Part shown: piece after piece, positions 25,332 to 37,685 of the stretch
How positions within the stretch are numbered: the stretch's first letter is position 1
Layout of the letters: the number at the start of each line of letters is the position of its first letter
DNA from: Euryodendron excelsum
Lineage: Eukaryota > Streptophyta > Magnoliopsida > Ericales > Pentaphylacaceae
DNA length: 64,000 nt
Assembly: GCA_033060915.1 (NCBI GenBank)
Contig: CM065390.1
Location: 20,472,501-20,536,500, forward strand
Reading direction: 5' to 3'
Made by a program: the position numbers and the translations under genes
The notes under the pieces: model-generated
Told to the model about the DNA's origin: nothing
The model's database searches: none
The model's input: the letters and a program-made list of their open reading frames with translations, nothing else

Positions 25332-26527
25332 CCTACCAGCCAAGCCCTAGCCCGAAGCTTCGAAGTCTTAGCCTTTGAGCTCCACCGAAGGTCTGCCTCG
25401 CTGCCTGACAGCTCCCAAATTCTTCCCAAGTCTATGGCCTGAGCCTCCATCGAAGAAAGAAGAAACGAGACAAGGTAATCTCTAGTTCACCTTTTCGCAC
25501 TCCCCCACTCTTTTCTCCCCCCGAATCCACTTGGGTTATTCTCTTTTTTAAACTCTTATCTCTAAACCCCCCTTTCTTGCTTGCTTGGAACAAAAGGATG
25601 TTAAGTCCATGTCGAGAGTGAACAAGAAGAGATTACCGATCGGGACTTTTTTCTTGACCCTCACTTGCTTCACGTCATGGCCTTAGGGCCCTCTTGCAAT
25701 GTAGTGATACTTAGCCTTGTATGTTTCATACCGTTATTATCATAGTCATGCATTTGCATTCTTGCCATGTCTTTATCCCTTAAAATCATTTTCAAAGTTG
25801 TTTTCTCAAAATCTTAATTTTAGGTTGATTAGCCCTCTTATGTTTAGGGTTTTTCAAGAAAAGTCTAACCTTTTAAATGGCTCCTGATAGCCTATATTGT
25901 TTTCTTTTCAAAAACACAATTTTAAAACAATTCTAGTTATTTCACAACTAAGATTGTCTCGGGAAAAGTGTGACAAAGTGCTCGGTTTGGATGAACTACG
26001 ACTGATCTGATCCTCTTTAAGAAGGTACGTAGACAACCCTTCATGGGGTGTGGTCATAACCCTTTTCAAACTTCCAATTCCATAACCATTTTTTCAAACT
26101 CAACTCCATCTTTCAAACTCTTCTTCCAACTTTGTTTTCAAATATTTTCTAAGTGAATAGCATTAAGCATAGGTAATCGGTAAGTCATAATTAGGTGAGT
26201 AAAAAGTGAATAGACATATAGATACTACAAAGGCTAGATAGAGCGATAGTCTTAGGACATCTTCCTTACACGTAACCAGCCCCCGGACTTAAGAATTTCT
26301 GTTTCAAAGACCAAAACTAGAGTCAATTTTTAAAAAGGCTTTCCAACATTTTTAGGGTTGTCAAACAACCTTACCTCCTAAAACCCTCTCATGAGGACGT
26401 TTTTTAAAAATATTTTCCAAAACCTAAATCTAACCCTTAAGTTTTTCTTGGTGTAGATGACCTACCACATCTTTAAATATGTTAAATGGTGACTCCAAAG
26501 ACCTTTTCAAAAAGCCCTAATCAATTA

Positions 26528-28130
26528 TGTTGACTCTATGCCTTGATTTTAATGATAATTAAATCTTGTGTTAGTTTACTAATACATTTAATTAATGTGC
26601 AGATCAATAAGGATTATATTTTAGACTTAAAGTTTGACTTAAACTCTAATTCATATCAAAATGGATACACAGCATTTACAAGTTCAAGCAATGCACCAAA
26701 AGTCAAGCCTTGCACCAAAACAAAGAAATTGCACCCATACAAACTTCAAATAGTTAATTTGCGGTTAAAGAGATTAAAGGTGCTCAAAAGAATATTTCAT
26801 TAAGTGTGAAAAGACTAAATGAAGATGACTTGAATTCGAAGATATTGAAAGTGTTTAAAAAGAGAATTCATCATGATTGCAAAAATCTCTATAAAGAATT
26901 TAAAAGAAGACTTCATCAGGGATGTGAAAATTCAATGAAGATGATATGTGCTCAAAGAAATTGAAGATGTTCAAAAGTAGATTTCATTAAGCTTCTAATG
27001 AAGTGATCCTGAAAAAGATGAAATCAGCATCATATATATGAAGCTCTACATGGATGAAAAGAACATTAGCAGCAAATGGAAAGAGCTCAGCAATGAAGAA
27101 GAGAAGCTCGACATTAATGAAAAGGAATTTGGTAGCTTGGCAACAAAGAAAATATGATTATCAAAAGAAAAATTCAATCCGAATTAAATAGAAGACATCT
27201 TTGAAGGATTGAAGACTTTAATCAATCATCATACCTCAAAGAAAAGACCCTTTGAAGATCTTAAGTGTTTTTTTAAGAACATCATACCTCAAAGAGAAGA
27301 TTTATTGAATATCCCCAGATTATTTGAGGCTAAACTGATCAAGGAAAGCATAAAGAACATTTTCTGGGTGAGGTGTCGACACATGGGTTTGATGTGTCTA
27401 CACATGAAGATAGTGGACAAATTTTGAAAAGTGCAAACTTGATGTGTCGACACATGGAAGTCAAGAGTCGACACATGGGGACTAACGACCATATTTTTAA
27501 ATGTTATATTGAAGTAGGTGCGCATTTAATGAAGTTCCAACAACCTCCAACAGGTGAAATCAATTCAGAGCTTTATATATAAGCCTCCAAATGTATTTAT
27601 GGACAAGAAATACAATATTCACTAATTGATTGAGCTGAAAAATCTAAAAATTCTCTTTGTCTTCAAGTTGGTAGTTAGCAAGCTATTCAATTCCCATTCG
27701 CTCCTCATAATTTCTTTTGTACTTCGTTTGTATATCTTTCATACACTTGTAAGTGAGAGTTGGAGTGTTCTCTTGTAAAAGAAAAACACTTGTAAGTTGA
27801 AGTGAATCTTAGACAAAATCACTTGATGGCTAGAAGAACTTGAGAAGAAGTTTTTGTGTAAAAGTGTGCTGAGCACTTTGAAAATCAGCATATAATTTGT
27901 AATTAGAGATTGCATAGTAGAAGAAGACTTCAAGGGGATCTTGCGGTGAGGACGTAGACCACAAGTTGTAGTTGAATCTCAGTAATTCTTGGTACGCTTT
28001 CTTGTGCTATGTTTTCATTTTATTGTTGATTACATTGCATTACATATATCTTGAATTACTGTTCCATTGATTAGATTAATTTTAATTAATCTTAATTGCT
28101 TTAATTTTTAATAAACCCAATTCACCCCCC
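26528..28130 (+). mobile_element. Ty1/copia-type 5' LTR
   Basis: It starts TGTTGACTCTATGCC directly against the truncated gypsy-like arm. The 3' end is approximate; it must precede the primer-binding site at 28157. A TATATATAAG box lies at 27574-27583. Four TGTCGACACATG-type palindromic motifs at 27370-27478 sit upstream of that box, as expected for U3 elements. The gag remnant follows. Confidence 0.65.
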
Positions 28131-28156
28131 TCTTAGTTTGCCTTTTGGCCAAAAAT

Positions 28157-28168
28157 TGGTATTAGAGC
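28157..28168 (+). promoter_or_regulatory. Retrotransposon primer-binding site
   Basis: TGGTATTAGAGC is one base off TGGTATCAGAGC, the usual plant copia primer site complementary to the 3' end of initiator methionine tRNA. Confidence 0.75.
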
Positions 28169-28209
28169 TTGTATTCATGTTTTAGGCTTAACATCCTAAG
28201 AATAGATGC

Positions 28210-28800
28210 ATGACAACTAACTTTGGAAGCCCTCTTGATGAGAGTCAATCCACCAACAGACCACCTATGTTTAATAGCACCAATTATAATTATTGAAAGA
28301 ATAGAATGAGAATATACATACAATCTGTTGACTATGAATTATGGAGAATTATCTTGAATGGTCCCAAAATTCCTACAATGAAAGTGGAGAAGGTTGATGT
28401 TTCTAAGCCCGAATCTGAATGAGATGAAGATGATTTAAAACTTTTACAGTCAAATGCTAAAGCCATGAATATTTTGTATTGTGCTCTTGATCCAAATGAA
28501 TTCAATCACATTTTTACTTGTAAATCAGTTAAGAAAATATGAGATAGATTAGAGGTAACACATGAAGGTACTAATCAGGTTAAGGAATCTTAAATCAACA
28601 TCTTAGTCTACAATTATGAATTGTTTAAAATAAAACCAGATGAGTCTATTACCGAAATGTTTATAAGGTTCACCGATATAATAAATGATTTGAAATTTCT
28701 TGAAAAGGTGTATCCTAATAATGAGCAAGTAAGGAAGATCTTAAGATCTCTGCCAAACCCTCCATTGACAAAACTATTAACTACCTATGTCAATGTTCAT
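28210..28800 (+). pseudogene. Decayed Ty1/copia gag
   Basis: A gag-type reading frame starts at 28210 (M-T-T-N-F-G-S). It can be followed to about 28800, ending in D-E-S-I-T-E-M-F-I-R-F-T-D-I-I-N-D-L, typical of the copia gag capsid region (UBN2 / DUF4219 type). The frame is broken by stops at N-Y-N-Y-[stop], S-E-[stop]-D-E-D, K-K-I-[stop]-D-R and K-E-S-[stop]. The first three are TGA where tryptophan (TGG) is expected. No zinc knuckle, integrase or reverse transcriptase follows, so the element is truncated. Confidence 0.8.
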
Positions 28801-28860
28801 GGACTAGGTATGTTTTGTTGGGTATGGTCATGCATCCAACTGTATTATTATTGAGTTCCC

Positions 28861-31602
28861 AAGTCCTAGGATATGAAGATAGCTAGATATTGATATTTAT
28901 CAGTATCCTAGTTTTCATAATTTTCTTGGCTGAATACCATGTAACAGTACATTAGGCAAAGCCACTTCTATCATAGACCTATATCAACTTCTTGAAACCA
29001 ACTATCATGCGACAAGCTTAGGCAAGAGCGTCGATTCGGTTAGGGCCGAGGGCCCAAGTGTGTTCTTGAGTTCGTTAATGCATTTACATCTCCTCAATCC
29101 ATGTTTCAATGTCTTTCCAAATTCCAAGAATCACTATCTAATTTTAACTAGAAATAGACAAAGAGAGAAAAATGCTTCAGTTTTCTTGTAACAATGGACA
29201 ATATCTACAACATTGTTTTGAAAAGGCTATGAGCAATATTAGTTAAGGCCTCGAGGAGGTTTTAGTGCATGTTAAAGTTTGGGGAGTGCTGTGATATTGT
29301 CCAAATAGTTCAAGTGGTGGGAGTGTAATTTACTCTTTATTTTTTCATTCTTTTTGTTCTTCTTTTTTTTTTTTTTTGAGTCATTTAAGGCTGCTGCAAT
29401 GGTTTTTTGGTTCACGATTGTCAGGAAATGTACGATCAATTGATAACACAGCTATGATTAAGGAAGCACCAAAGTCTTTATGATAAGATAGACAGCACCC
29501 AGCAGGCTGAGCAGTAGTAGCATAAACTGAATCTTGGTAAGCTTGCTACCTTAAAAAAAATTGTAGTAGCTGGGAAAGCAACCAAGCAGAGCTTGAGATT
29601 CAGCATTGAAGTTCTTGCACTTTGAGGTCATATGTCCTAGCTGATCAGAAAGCTTTTGAGGGTATCCTTTGAAAGCAAAGGGTTGATGCGTTGCAAGGAA
29701 CTGATGGATAGTACATTAGGTTTTGGCCCTTTTCGGGGAATGGTGTGAGGATGCTGTTATGTGTTTCAGTCCAGCATAAATGATATGATACCATTAGGGA
29801 TGTATTAATCAAAATAGTTTAATGCTGCAACTTGGGTAGGCTCAACCTTGACCAACCTAACTAAGTACTCACAAGCGACACGTGACACGATAAGGACACA
29901 CTGACACGATAATTGTAAAAAAGTACAGGATACAACACTGTGAAGACACAATAAAAATATGTAATTCATATTTTTTTTGTCTGTCATACATAGCAATATT
30001 TTACTAAAAAGATAATGAAAAAATTGCAAGATAATACTAATTAAGATTAAAAACTACGTGTTCCATAACTTAAATATCACATTATACCTAAAATTACATT
30101 ACTTTTATTTTACAATTGGATTTCATGTTATTTCAATAACATGCAATGTGTTTCAGGTGAACCTAAGTGATGGACATGAGTATTCAAATAACGAACACAT
30201 TCATCCCTCAAGTGTCCTAAGCATGTCTAGTTTTAAAAAGATTTAAACAAAAATAGAACATGTTTGGACGTGTGTCTGACATGTTTCGAAGAGTGTCCAA
30301 CACGGACATGACACCTTTTTAAAAGTGTCCATACTTCTTTGCAGACCAAGTCCAACCCCAATTTTAGTCAGGCTTGGACAGCTTTCTTTAAAATAAGGAC
30401 TCTTGGAGTGGTTATTTTGCAGATTAACCGCCCCGCTGGATGATAACGTTTGTTGACTAGTTTTCATCCCGTTTAGCATGTCAGAAGACTGCATGGTTCT
30501 TTTTCGGTGCCATTATATAGATCTCCTGATACGTTTTTTTCGATGATTCATGTAAGAAGAAAAATGGTGGATCCACAATGCCTGAAAACATGGAAGTCAG
30601 ATTTTTTTAGAGTTGAAACCCTTTAAAGTGACAATCATTTCAGAATGAATATTAAAAATCCTCAAAGTTAAAATGTCCACCAAGTTACAATGTCCCTATC
30701 GTCATTTTTTAACTACTCTTTCTTTTAGCAGCTCGACGGAGCTCCCTCAAGTTGATTCATGGGAAGCTGATACCATGGTTTGAGTATGATCTTTAAAGTC
30801 AGCCTTGTGGAATGTCTGATTTGAAAGTCAATCCTCTCACACAACTCACAAGCTTTCATTCTCCGAATTTGGAGGCCTAGGAAAGCATTTGATGTATACA
30901 CTGATGACACAGCAAACCTGGATGCCAACACCAGACCGGAACCTGCGAGGATCAAGAAGAACAAAGGTTGGTAAGCACCAGTGAGGTACCGGCCGAATAG
31001 CCTCCGATGCTAAAGTTATCGTAGGGGCTTTGGAAAGATGATTACTGAGTGCAGAAAACAAGTCGAGGGCTAGTGATTCTGTGAATGTGTACCTTTCACC
31101 ATTGGGGTATGGTGCCTTTAAATAACCCGGCGGTGAAGATCTTCCGGCAATATCGTCGGTGTGATAGTAGAGATTCCATTGACATGTTTGTTAAGCTTTT
31201 CTTATGGGTGAAGAAGGATCCCCCCCATTTAGGAATGTAGCAGGTTCCCCGGAATCCGGGGAATATTCGGGTGACAGCCTCCTTGGGCTGGGCCTTGGTC
31301 TTCGACCAGATATGGCCTACCCCGAGCTCCCTAACATTCTGCTCAGGCGAGTGTGCTTGGCACCTTATTGTGTTTGGTCATGGCCGACCTTTGTCGAACC
31401 ATGTTCATCGTACACTAAATTTTCCTGTGTGATATGATCTAGCATATCAAATTTGAGTTTTCTTGTTTGCTTTCGGGAAATGATCAGTACATAATATCTT
31501 TTCATAGTCTCTCTCATATGAGAATTTTCATTTAATGGTTTGTCGTTCATTTCTTTTATTTACTTTTAAATTTGAGCTGGAGTTCCGTTAGTTACATTTC
31601 AG
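28861..31602. other. Unrecognised intergenic sequence
   Basis: Mixed composition, with no convincing exon. Around 29880-29930 and 30255-30330 there are scattered GACACG / GTGTCC words that may come from an old retrotransposon. A GC-richer patch at 31200-31400 has no intact frame that I recognise. Confidence 0.5.
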
Positions 31603-32466
31603 GATGATGGGCACAATGATCAGAAAATTCTTGTTCTTGCAGCTACAAGTACTCCCTATGCCTTAGATCGGGTGAGAAATTATCGACACCTTATAGAACT
31701 TCTCCTCAGATTATCAGAAGTGCTACTTTTTGAGAGAACTATAGTTGGGAGACAGCGGTGTGAGGCCTAGTTTCCGATAGTGTGAAAGCCGTTCGAGATA
31801 GAGAAAGACAAAGATGGTTTTGAGAGACCTACAAGTTGGGATTTTCATCCCTTGTGAGAGATCTAACGGCTCAGGAGGAAAGTAAAATATTTTCTCTACA
31901 GTGATCCAATGGCTGAGACACACATCACACGCACATATATGTCACCACTCAAAATTTTGATCGGACTCAAGAATTTCAGCCCTATGCAGCAAACACACTA
32001 CTATTTCATTGTGCTAGGGAAAGAAAAATGTGTTTCGTTTAATTATTCAGCTGTTTCTGAAGATGCCAAGAACCTGAAGTTAATTATTTTCTTGTAGTAG
32101 CATAGGCACGCATCTTATAAGAGGATGGACACCTTTTTTAAACGGATTTTGGACTGGAACCGGTTCAAACCAAATATCCAACAGCCGCTTTCCTTAATGG
32201 CTACCCGCTTTCAGTAAAGGACAACTGATGTCTGATTGGATATATATAGTATTTTGTTGCTCAGCCAACCTGTCACCTTTTTTCTTTTTTTGGTTAATCA
32301 GCAAGTTAGTTACTGCCCCCCTGGTAATTTGCCATGTTGCAGATACTACCACATCCTATTGCAAGAACAGATTTTGACGAAGTGCTGGCAAGACAGAAGC
32401 CAACTGTAGGCAAAGCAGACCTTGAGGTGCATGAGAGATTCACAAAGGAGCTTGGGGAGGAAGGGT
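31603..32466 (+). pseudogene. SKD1: VPS4/SKD1 AAA-ATPase remnant (two exons)
   Basis: Two pieces survive. The first, 31603-31671, is bounded by TTTCAG and GTGAG and reads D-D-G-H-N-D-Q-K-I-L-V-L-A-A-T-S-T-P-Y-A. This is the plant SKD1/VPS4 AAA segment just after Walker B. The second, 32343-32465, follows an AG acceptor and reads I-A-R-T-D-F-D-E-V-L-A-R-Q, then K-P-T-V-G-K-A-D-L-E-V-H-E-R-F-T-K-E-L, ending G-E-E-G, the usual SKD1 C-terminus. The exons expected between them (R-R-R-F-D-K and onward) and all upstream exons are absent. The normal stop after G-E-E-G is lost, as the frame runs on for 13 codons. Known role: ESCRT-III disassembly at multivesicular bodies. This copy cannot make that protein. 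Confidence 0.82.
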
Positions 32467-33177
32467 TATGTGGCTCTTCTGCAATTGCTTCTCAGTGCTG
32501 GTATTAAAACACTTCTATTTCTTACATCAGCCACCCTACATCTTCGATTCAGAAGGTTGCATGAAATTCCCCTGCCCGGTTCATTGTGGAAAATACTTCA
32601 GGTTGATGTCAATTTTGCTTGTTTTAACTAGAGAACCAAGAGGTGGTTGTACAGTGGTAAAGGTTGCATGTTACTTCGATATTGTTAATGAATTTTGTTA
32701 GTTGCGGTATTTATCAGACAACCCTTGGATTGGATGTCTTTACATATCAGGTTTATCGGCCAATTTGGTGCCAATGTAAAGTGCAAAATACAGGCTTGTT
32801 CTAAAATATCCTTATGAAAATGCTTTACTTTCCATTCATGTCAATGGCCAAAGTCTAGCTTGCCGGTAACCGTTGAGCTGCTGAAATGCAATGCCATTTC
32901 CAGCACCATTCAATTGCTAGATGGGGGTGTTTTCAGATTGTTGAAGCATAGTGGGGAAGGTTGTCAATTCCAGGGTAAGTTTTATGCGCATGAGCCTCAA
33001 ATGATTGAATGAATGAGATTAATCATTGCTGGAACTTGGTTAATAGAGAGAACCCATTAATGCCATCAGACAACTGGGAGCAGTTTGATTTCTCTGACAC
33101 TGAAGCAAAATCAGAACATCCGAATTAATTTGAATCAACTCTTATTTAGGTTGCATGTTGAATCTCTCTCTCATTCA

Positions 33178-36100
33178 TCAGATAGCTGGTCTGGGCTGGC
33201 CCCTGCTGTACTTTGGAGGGTTTTTCTTTGCAACATCAACAGTTATCATCCAGCCATTGATGATCTGCAAACACCAACCGCAAAACAGCGGCTTAGCCTT
33301 TCTGTATGATCTTTAGATCTCTCAACAGAAATTCGAAACAATAGCTCAAGAAAAGTAAAGACACTTGTCTGCACCAACCTTTCCATTCATCTCTATGAGA
33401 GCTGCACCTGCAGCATCCTCAGTTGTATACTCCACAAAGGCATAACCTTCGGATCTTTTAGATATCTTGTCCATTATAATTTTAACTGTCAAGAAAAATT
33501 AGTCAGCATTTCATGCAATCACCTTCTTGTTACGACATTGAAACTTCTTTTCATGATGAATTGGAAAGAAGCAAGGTACCTTCGACAATCTCACCAAAGC
33601 CCTCAAATGCTGCACGCAGAGTTTTTTCGGATGTATAGAATGACAGACCTGTGGGGAGAAATGAAGAAGAAGAACACACCGATACTTGTGTGAGCAAATG
33701 TTCAATAAATAAAATAGAAAAACAAAACATACAATATAAACTGGAGGAAAGAATGTAGAGCACTAAAGTGTTCAGGCAGAATGGTTAATTCCACATGAGA
33801 TAGGTGATAATATTTCATCACTTATCCAAGCTGCAGAACCATGAACTATGTCATTCAGTATGAAGTCCTAGCAGCACAAGTGAAACCTCAGTTAACTGCT
33901 GCGGTCCCAATTTCTCTTGTTTGTCAAATTTCTTATCATCAATTAGATGCTCCAGAAAAATTTCTAGTTTATTTTACACAATGCACATATTTTGCTGCAT
34001 TTCTGTTGTTCCCGGGACTGCACGTGGCATCAATCATATAAAGTCTATAGCTCAAGGAAAAGAGATGAATGATGAGGTTAATATAGCTGCTTTGGACTTC
34101 TATAATTTTAATTACTTAAACAATCGAATCTATTCATTTGATAGAAATTCCCTTATTTCTTGTCTTGTTCATAAGCAGTGATTCCAAACCAAGCAAACAT
34201 TTCTTTGTGTAAGATACCTTTATTCATTTCAAACCAGAAGGATGAGATACAAAGTACATCAACTGAAATGGTTTGAATTGAGTAAGGAAATTGCCACATA
34301 CCTGTCACAAAAAGCTTCTTTGTTTTCGTGTTGGTTGTCTCATTTGCTGCTGAAGAAGCAGGGGAGTCACCAAACTGCTGCATATTCTCACCTAGAATAC
34401 AACATTCATTATGGTAGGCTGCAAATGTTGCAGAATAGTAATTTTTCTAATCAAAAGATAATTACATTTGATGAAAATACTCAGAAATTTGTCCCACTTA
34501 TATAATGCTGAATGACATACTCAGAAATCTGTCCAACCTATATGTTCCAGAATAGTAAATGAATACTGTTTAACACTAGAATGTATCCATTTGGGGACAT
34601 ACTAAAGGGGTTTAATTGCCAGAGGTTTTTCCCAAAAAAGAACCCTAGTTCTCTAAAGAACTCAAGCCTCCTCCCAACCAACCACTTGGGGTAGGCTACA
34701 CAAATAACATTTATATTTCCACCCAGAAAATAACCTCGACTAAATGATTTTACCACCACACCCCACCCATTATACCCCAAACACACAAATACTCGAGACT
34801 CAACCAAGTCAAAATGGTTTCTCCTCAGTGTTCAGTGTTCAGTATTCATTCCTCAACAGAATAGAGCACTGCCAATTCTTGCCCAAGGTACTTGGTTTGA
34901 CATTTGCTTTCATGATTGAGGGATTCCATTATCTGGCATGTTATCCATCTAGCTAAATGTTCTGCAACCATTGCACTTGCAATTCCTTTTGGCAATTGCA
35001 ACATTTGACTCAAAATACCTTTTTATTGTGGGATACTTAAGGTACAATGCAACTTAGAGTAGCCTGTGCTTTCTGAAACAAAATCTTGGTATATGCACCC
35101 TCATCTATAGAAGACTAAAAAGCAGTTTTTGCTCTTAAAAAACAAACACGACTTTGAAGCTGCTAGATATTTTATTTCTGAAGGACTAATGAAAGAACGA
35201 GTTTGATCTTTCTGATTCACATAAAAATACAAGAAAGTTTGATTTGCAATGTAGCACAACTATCGTACAATCAGCAAGTGTCAAGAGTTATGCTTGACTG
35301 CCCAATTTAATGCAACCATATTGATTGAACCGCAATTAGCTAGATGAAAATTAATATATATTAAAATTACTAAGCAAATGTCAGGCCTTTATCTGGGATA
35401 CATGCAAATGTCAGACAAACGACTGTTAATTGAATATTAACTTGCTAGCACATTGTTCTGCAGAGGTATGAAAATAAACACTCGTGAGAAAGGTATAGCG
35501 GATCTAACATTAGGAGAAATCCAAGAAAAGCAAAGGGTGTTGATGCAATCATGTCATCAACATATTTGGGCACATATTGCAACAGTTATCTTCATCTATC
35601 TTTCACTCATTCTCAATCATCATTGAAGTATAAATGATCTTTGGACCGTTGTCCTCTGCACGCCTTGATCTATCCTAGAGTTTTCTGAGGTTCAATAAAT
35701 TCACCCTTTAATATAATAAAAGTTAACCATGTACGCCAGTCATTCAGCAATATGATGAATTGATTTTACTGTCTATCATCTGGCCGCAATCTCTGTTCAG
35801 CTTCAAATCTTACTCAGGTTTGAACTACCCATCTCAAAAGCAAAAATGCAAGTAAAGCAAGAAAAGGGACACAGGACAAGGGTTGTCCAATTCAGGCATC
35901 ATGTTGCCATCCATAAGTTCGGTAATATAATTACAAAACATTTTATAAGTAATTATTGAAGGTAAACTTGAAAATTTGTGGTGTAAATTCAAATATGATT
36001 GTGAGAGCATGACCCCATAGAATATAGTCCAGAAACTTTCAATCTGAGATGCAAAGTCTTAAGCTGCTAAAAAGAACAGGGAAAGATTTAATCAAAATAC

Positions 36101-37685
36101 TCTCTCTAGGATCATAATAACTATGGCAAAGGAATATTGTGCATCAATCAAAGTTGAACATGCTGACAAACCTCCATAATCCTTGTTATATGACTCAAAA
36201 TTTTCATCCGTCGGAACAGATAACACACCAGGCACACCTGCACCAAATAAAAACATTTATCCTTACTCTACCGGCATAGACATCCAAAAGGCGGGTTCGA
36301 AGATGAAATGGCAGTGTAAACCAACCAGCTAGCTCTTGTGCACATTCCTCATCTACTTCACAACAGAATCCAAAGTTGGATTGCCAGGAAATGTGGTATA
36401 TGCACATTTGGCCATCCTTCTCGCTGTAGAAAATTTTCATTCCAACTTTAGCAAAACAGGAACAGAAGCGGTGGAAGTAGCAGAATAAAAGACAATTAAG
36501 TACTAATACCTACTTCCCCATCACCTTGGTAAGAAGTTGAGCACAATAATCAACCATCTGTGCCTTCGTGACAACTCCAATTCCTGGCCTGTCAATTTGA
36601 ACAAGCCAGTGTTTGGAATTCCCCGCAGGAAATAATAGAGTACTTCCGGATAATGTGTTCGATTGAGGACCTAACTGAACCTCTGAATCACTATAGTCCT
36701 TTTCTACAGAGTTAAAATCTGGGTCGGGCCTAACAGATATACCCCTGGTAAACCTGCAAGACATGCATGCAGAACATATAGCACAGTGTTCGTCTAACAG
36801 TAAATTTTGATTGTAGAGCCTCTTAATATTACAATAACCCTTCAAACAGTAAAGAAATTTCTATTTCATAATCACAGTAGACAACAGAAGACTTAAGCAT
36901 AAAATTCATCCAATTGACTATGGTGTTTCTATCCTTGACATGAGGCAAACAGCTCACAAATGCACAAGGAAACCTGCGTATAGAACAATAACAAGAAATA
37001 GAAACTTACGGGCGAGTTCATGGGACGTTTCTTCATCAATGTCACAGCAGAAACCCAAATGGGTATCACAAGAAGCATCATATATACACATCTGAGCATC
37101 TTTTTCACTATTCAAATCACAATTGAGACACTAATCAGACACACAACCACCAAGAACTTATGAACTGGGCCGAAAATTAAAATCTTTGGGATTATACAAA
37201 CATACATATGTTTAGGTATTTATACGTTTGGAACATACCCACCTGCCCAAAACGCTCTGTAAGGCTTTGACGTAGTAATCGATGATTTCGGGTTTGGAAT
37301 TGACACCCTGTGGAGGAGTATCCATGACCACCATCCAATCGTAATTGTGACCACTGGTAGTAGAAGATGAAGGAGTGAGAGTGGTAGGTGTAGATGTTCT
37401 TGATGCTACACTGGTTCTTGTTGATGAAGAAGATACAGGAGAAATTGACATATGTGAAGAACAAGAACAAGAACAAGGAAGGACCAAGAGATTGTCAGTG
37501 TGAAAAGTAGGGGTGATTGCAGAGGAATGGTTGTTGTTGTAGTTCTTCTTCTTGGACTTGAGTTTGATAGTTATTGGGAAGAGATTGCAAGTTTGGAGTG
37601 ATTTTTTGCGAAGCTTAATAGAGAAATTTGCGGTTGTATTGAAGGTGGTGGCGGTGGTGGCTGAGGAAGAGAGAGCTATTTCCAT
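33178..37685 (-). CDS. ORRM1: ORRM1-type organelle RNA-editing factor (two MORF boxes + RRM), with a frameshift
   Basis: Likely plastid RNA-editing cofactor; the domain order and sequence are those of Arabidopsis ORRM1. Exons in translation order: 37243-37685, 37010-37107, 36514-36753, 36326-36423, 36172-36237, 34302-34391, 33580-33648, 33379-33485, 33178-33264. Start ATG at 37683-37685; stop TGA at 33178-33180. Residues 1-113 are Ser/Thr-rich, as in a transit peptide. MORF box 1 starts at Y-D-W-M-V-V (about 115) and box 2 at K-H-W-L-V-Q (about 228). The RRM runs from K-L-F-V-T-G (about 341) to the end, with RNP1-like G-Y-A-F-V-E-Y. All phases agree except inside exon 3, which is 240 bases where 241 are needed. 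The shift lies just after L-P-G-V, at about 36738-36745. Without it the protein would be 432 residues. The exon 3 donor was placed at GTAGGT after GGGGAA to keep phase. The break is either a real mutation or a base-calling error. Confidence 0.85.

Larger units (their letters stand above)
23746..26527 (+). mobile_element. LTR-like arm, plus orientation (Ty3/gypsy Tat-like)
   Basis: This is the inverted partner of 17754-22817. It starts near TATTAGCACCCCATTTT and has TATAAATA at 25180-25187 followed by a CT microsatellite. The GAACTACGACTGATC block is near 25992, TACGTAGACAACCC near 26025, and GGTGACTCC near 26486. It is cut off about 130 bases short of the expected end, exactly where the copia-type LTR starts at 26528. 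No coding capacity. Confidence 0.6.

Noticed and set aside
27360..27480. Possible CRISPR-like array of short palindromic repeats
   Set aside because: The repeats are unevenly spaced, imperfect and lie within a plant retrotransposon U3 region; CRISPR is not expected in a plant nuclear genome.
30725..31061. Minus-strand open frames of 71-79 codons
   Set aside because: Overlapping frames without splice context or a recognisable domain.
36510..36525. In-frame TAG at the end of ORRM1 exon 3 as a second disabling stop
   Set aside because: Placing the donor at GTAGGT, one codon earlier, keeps the phase with exon 4 and removes the stop from the coding sequence.
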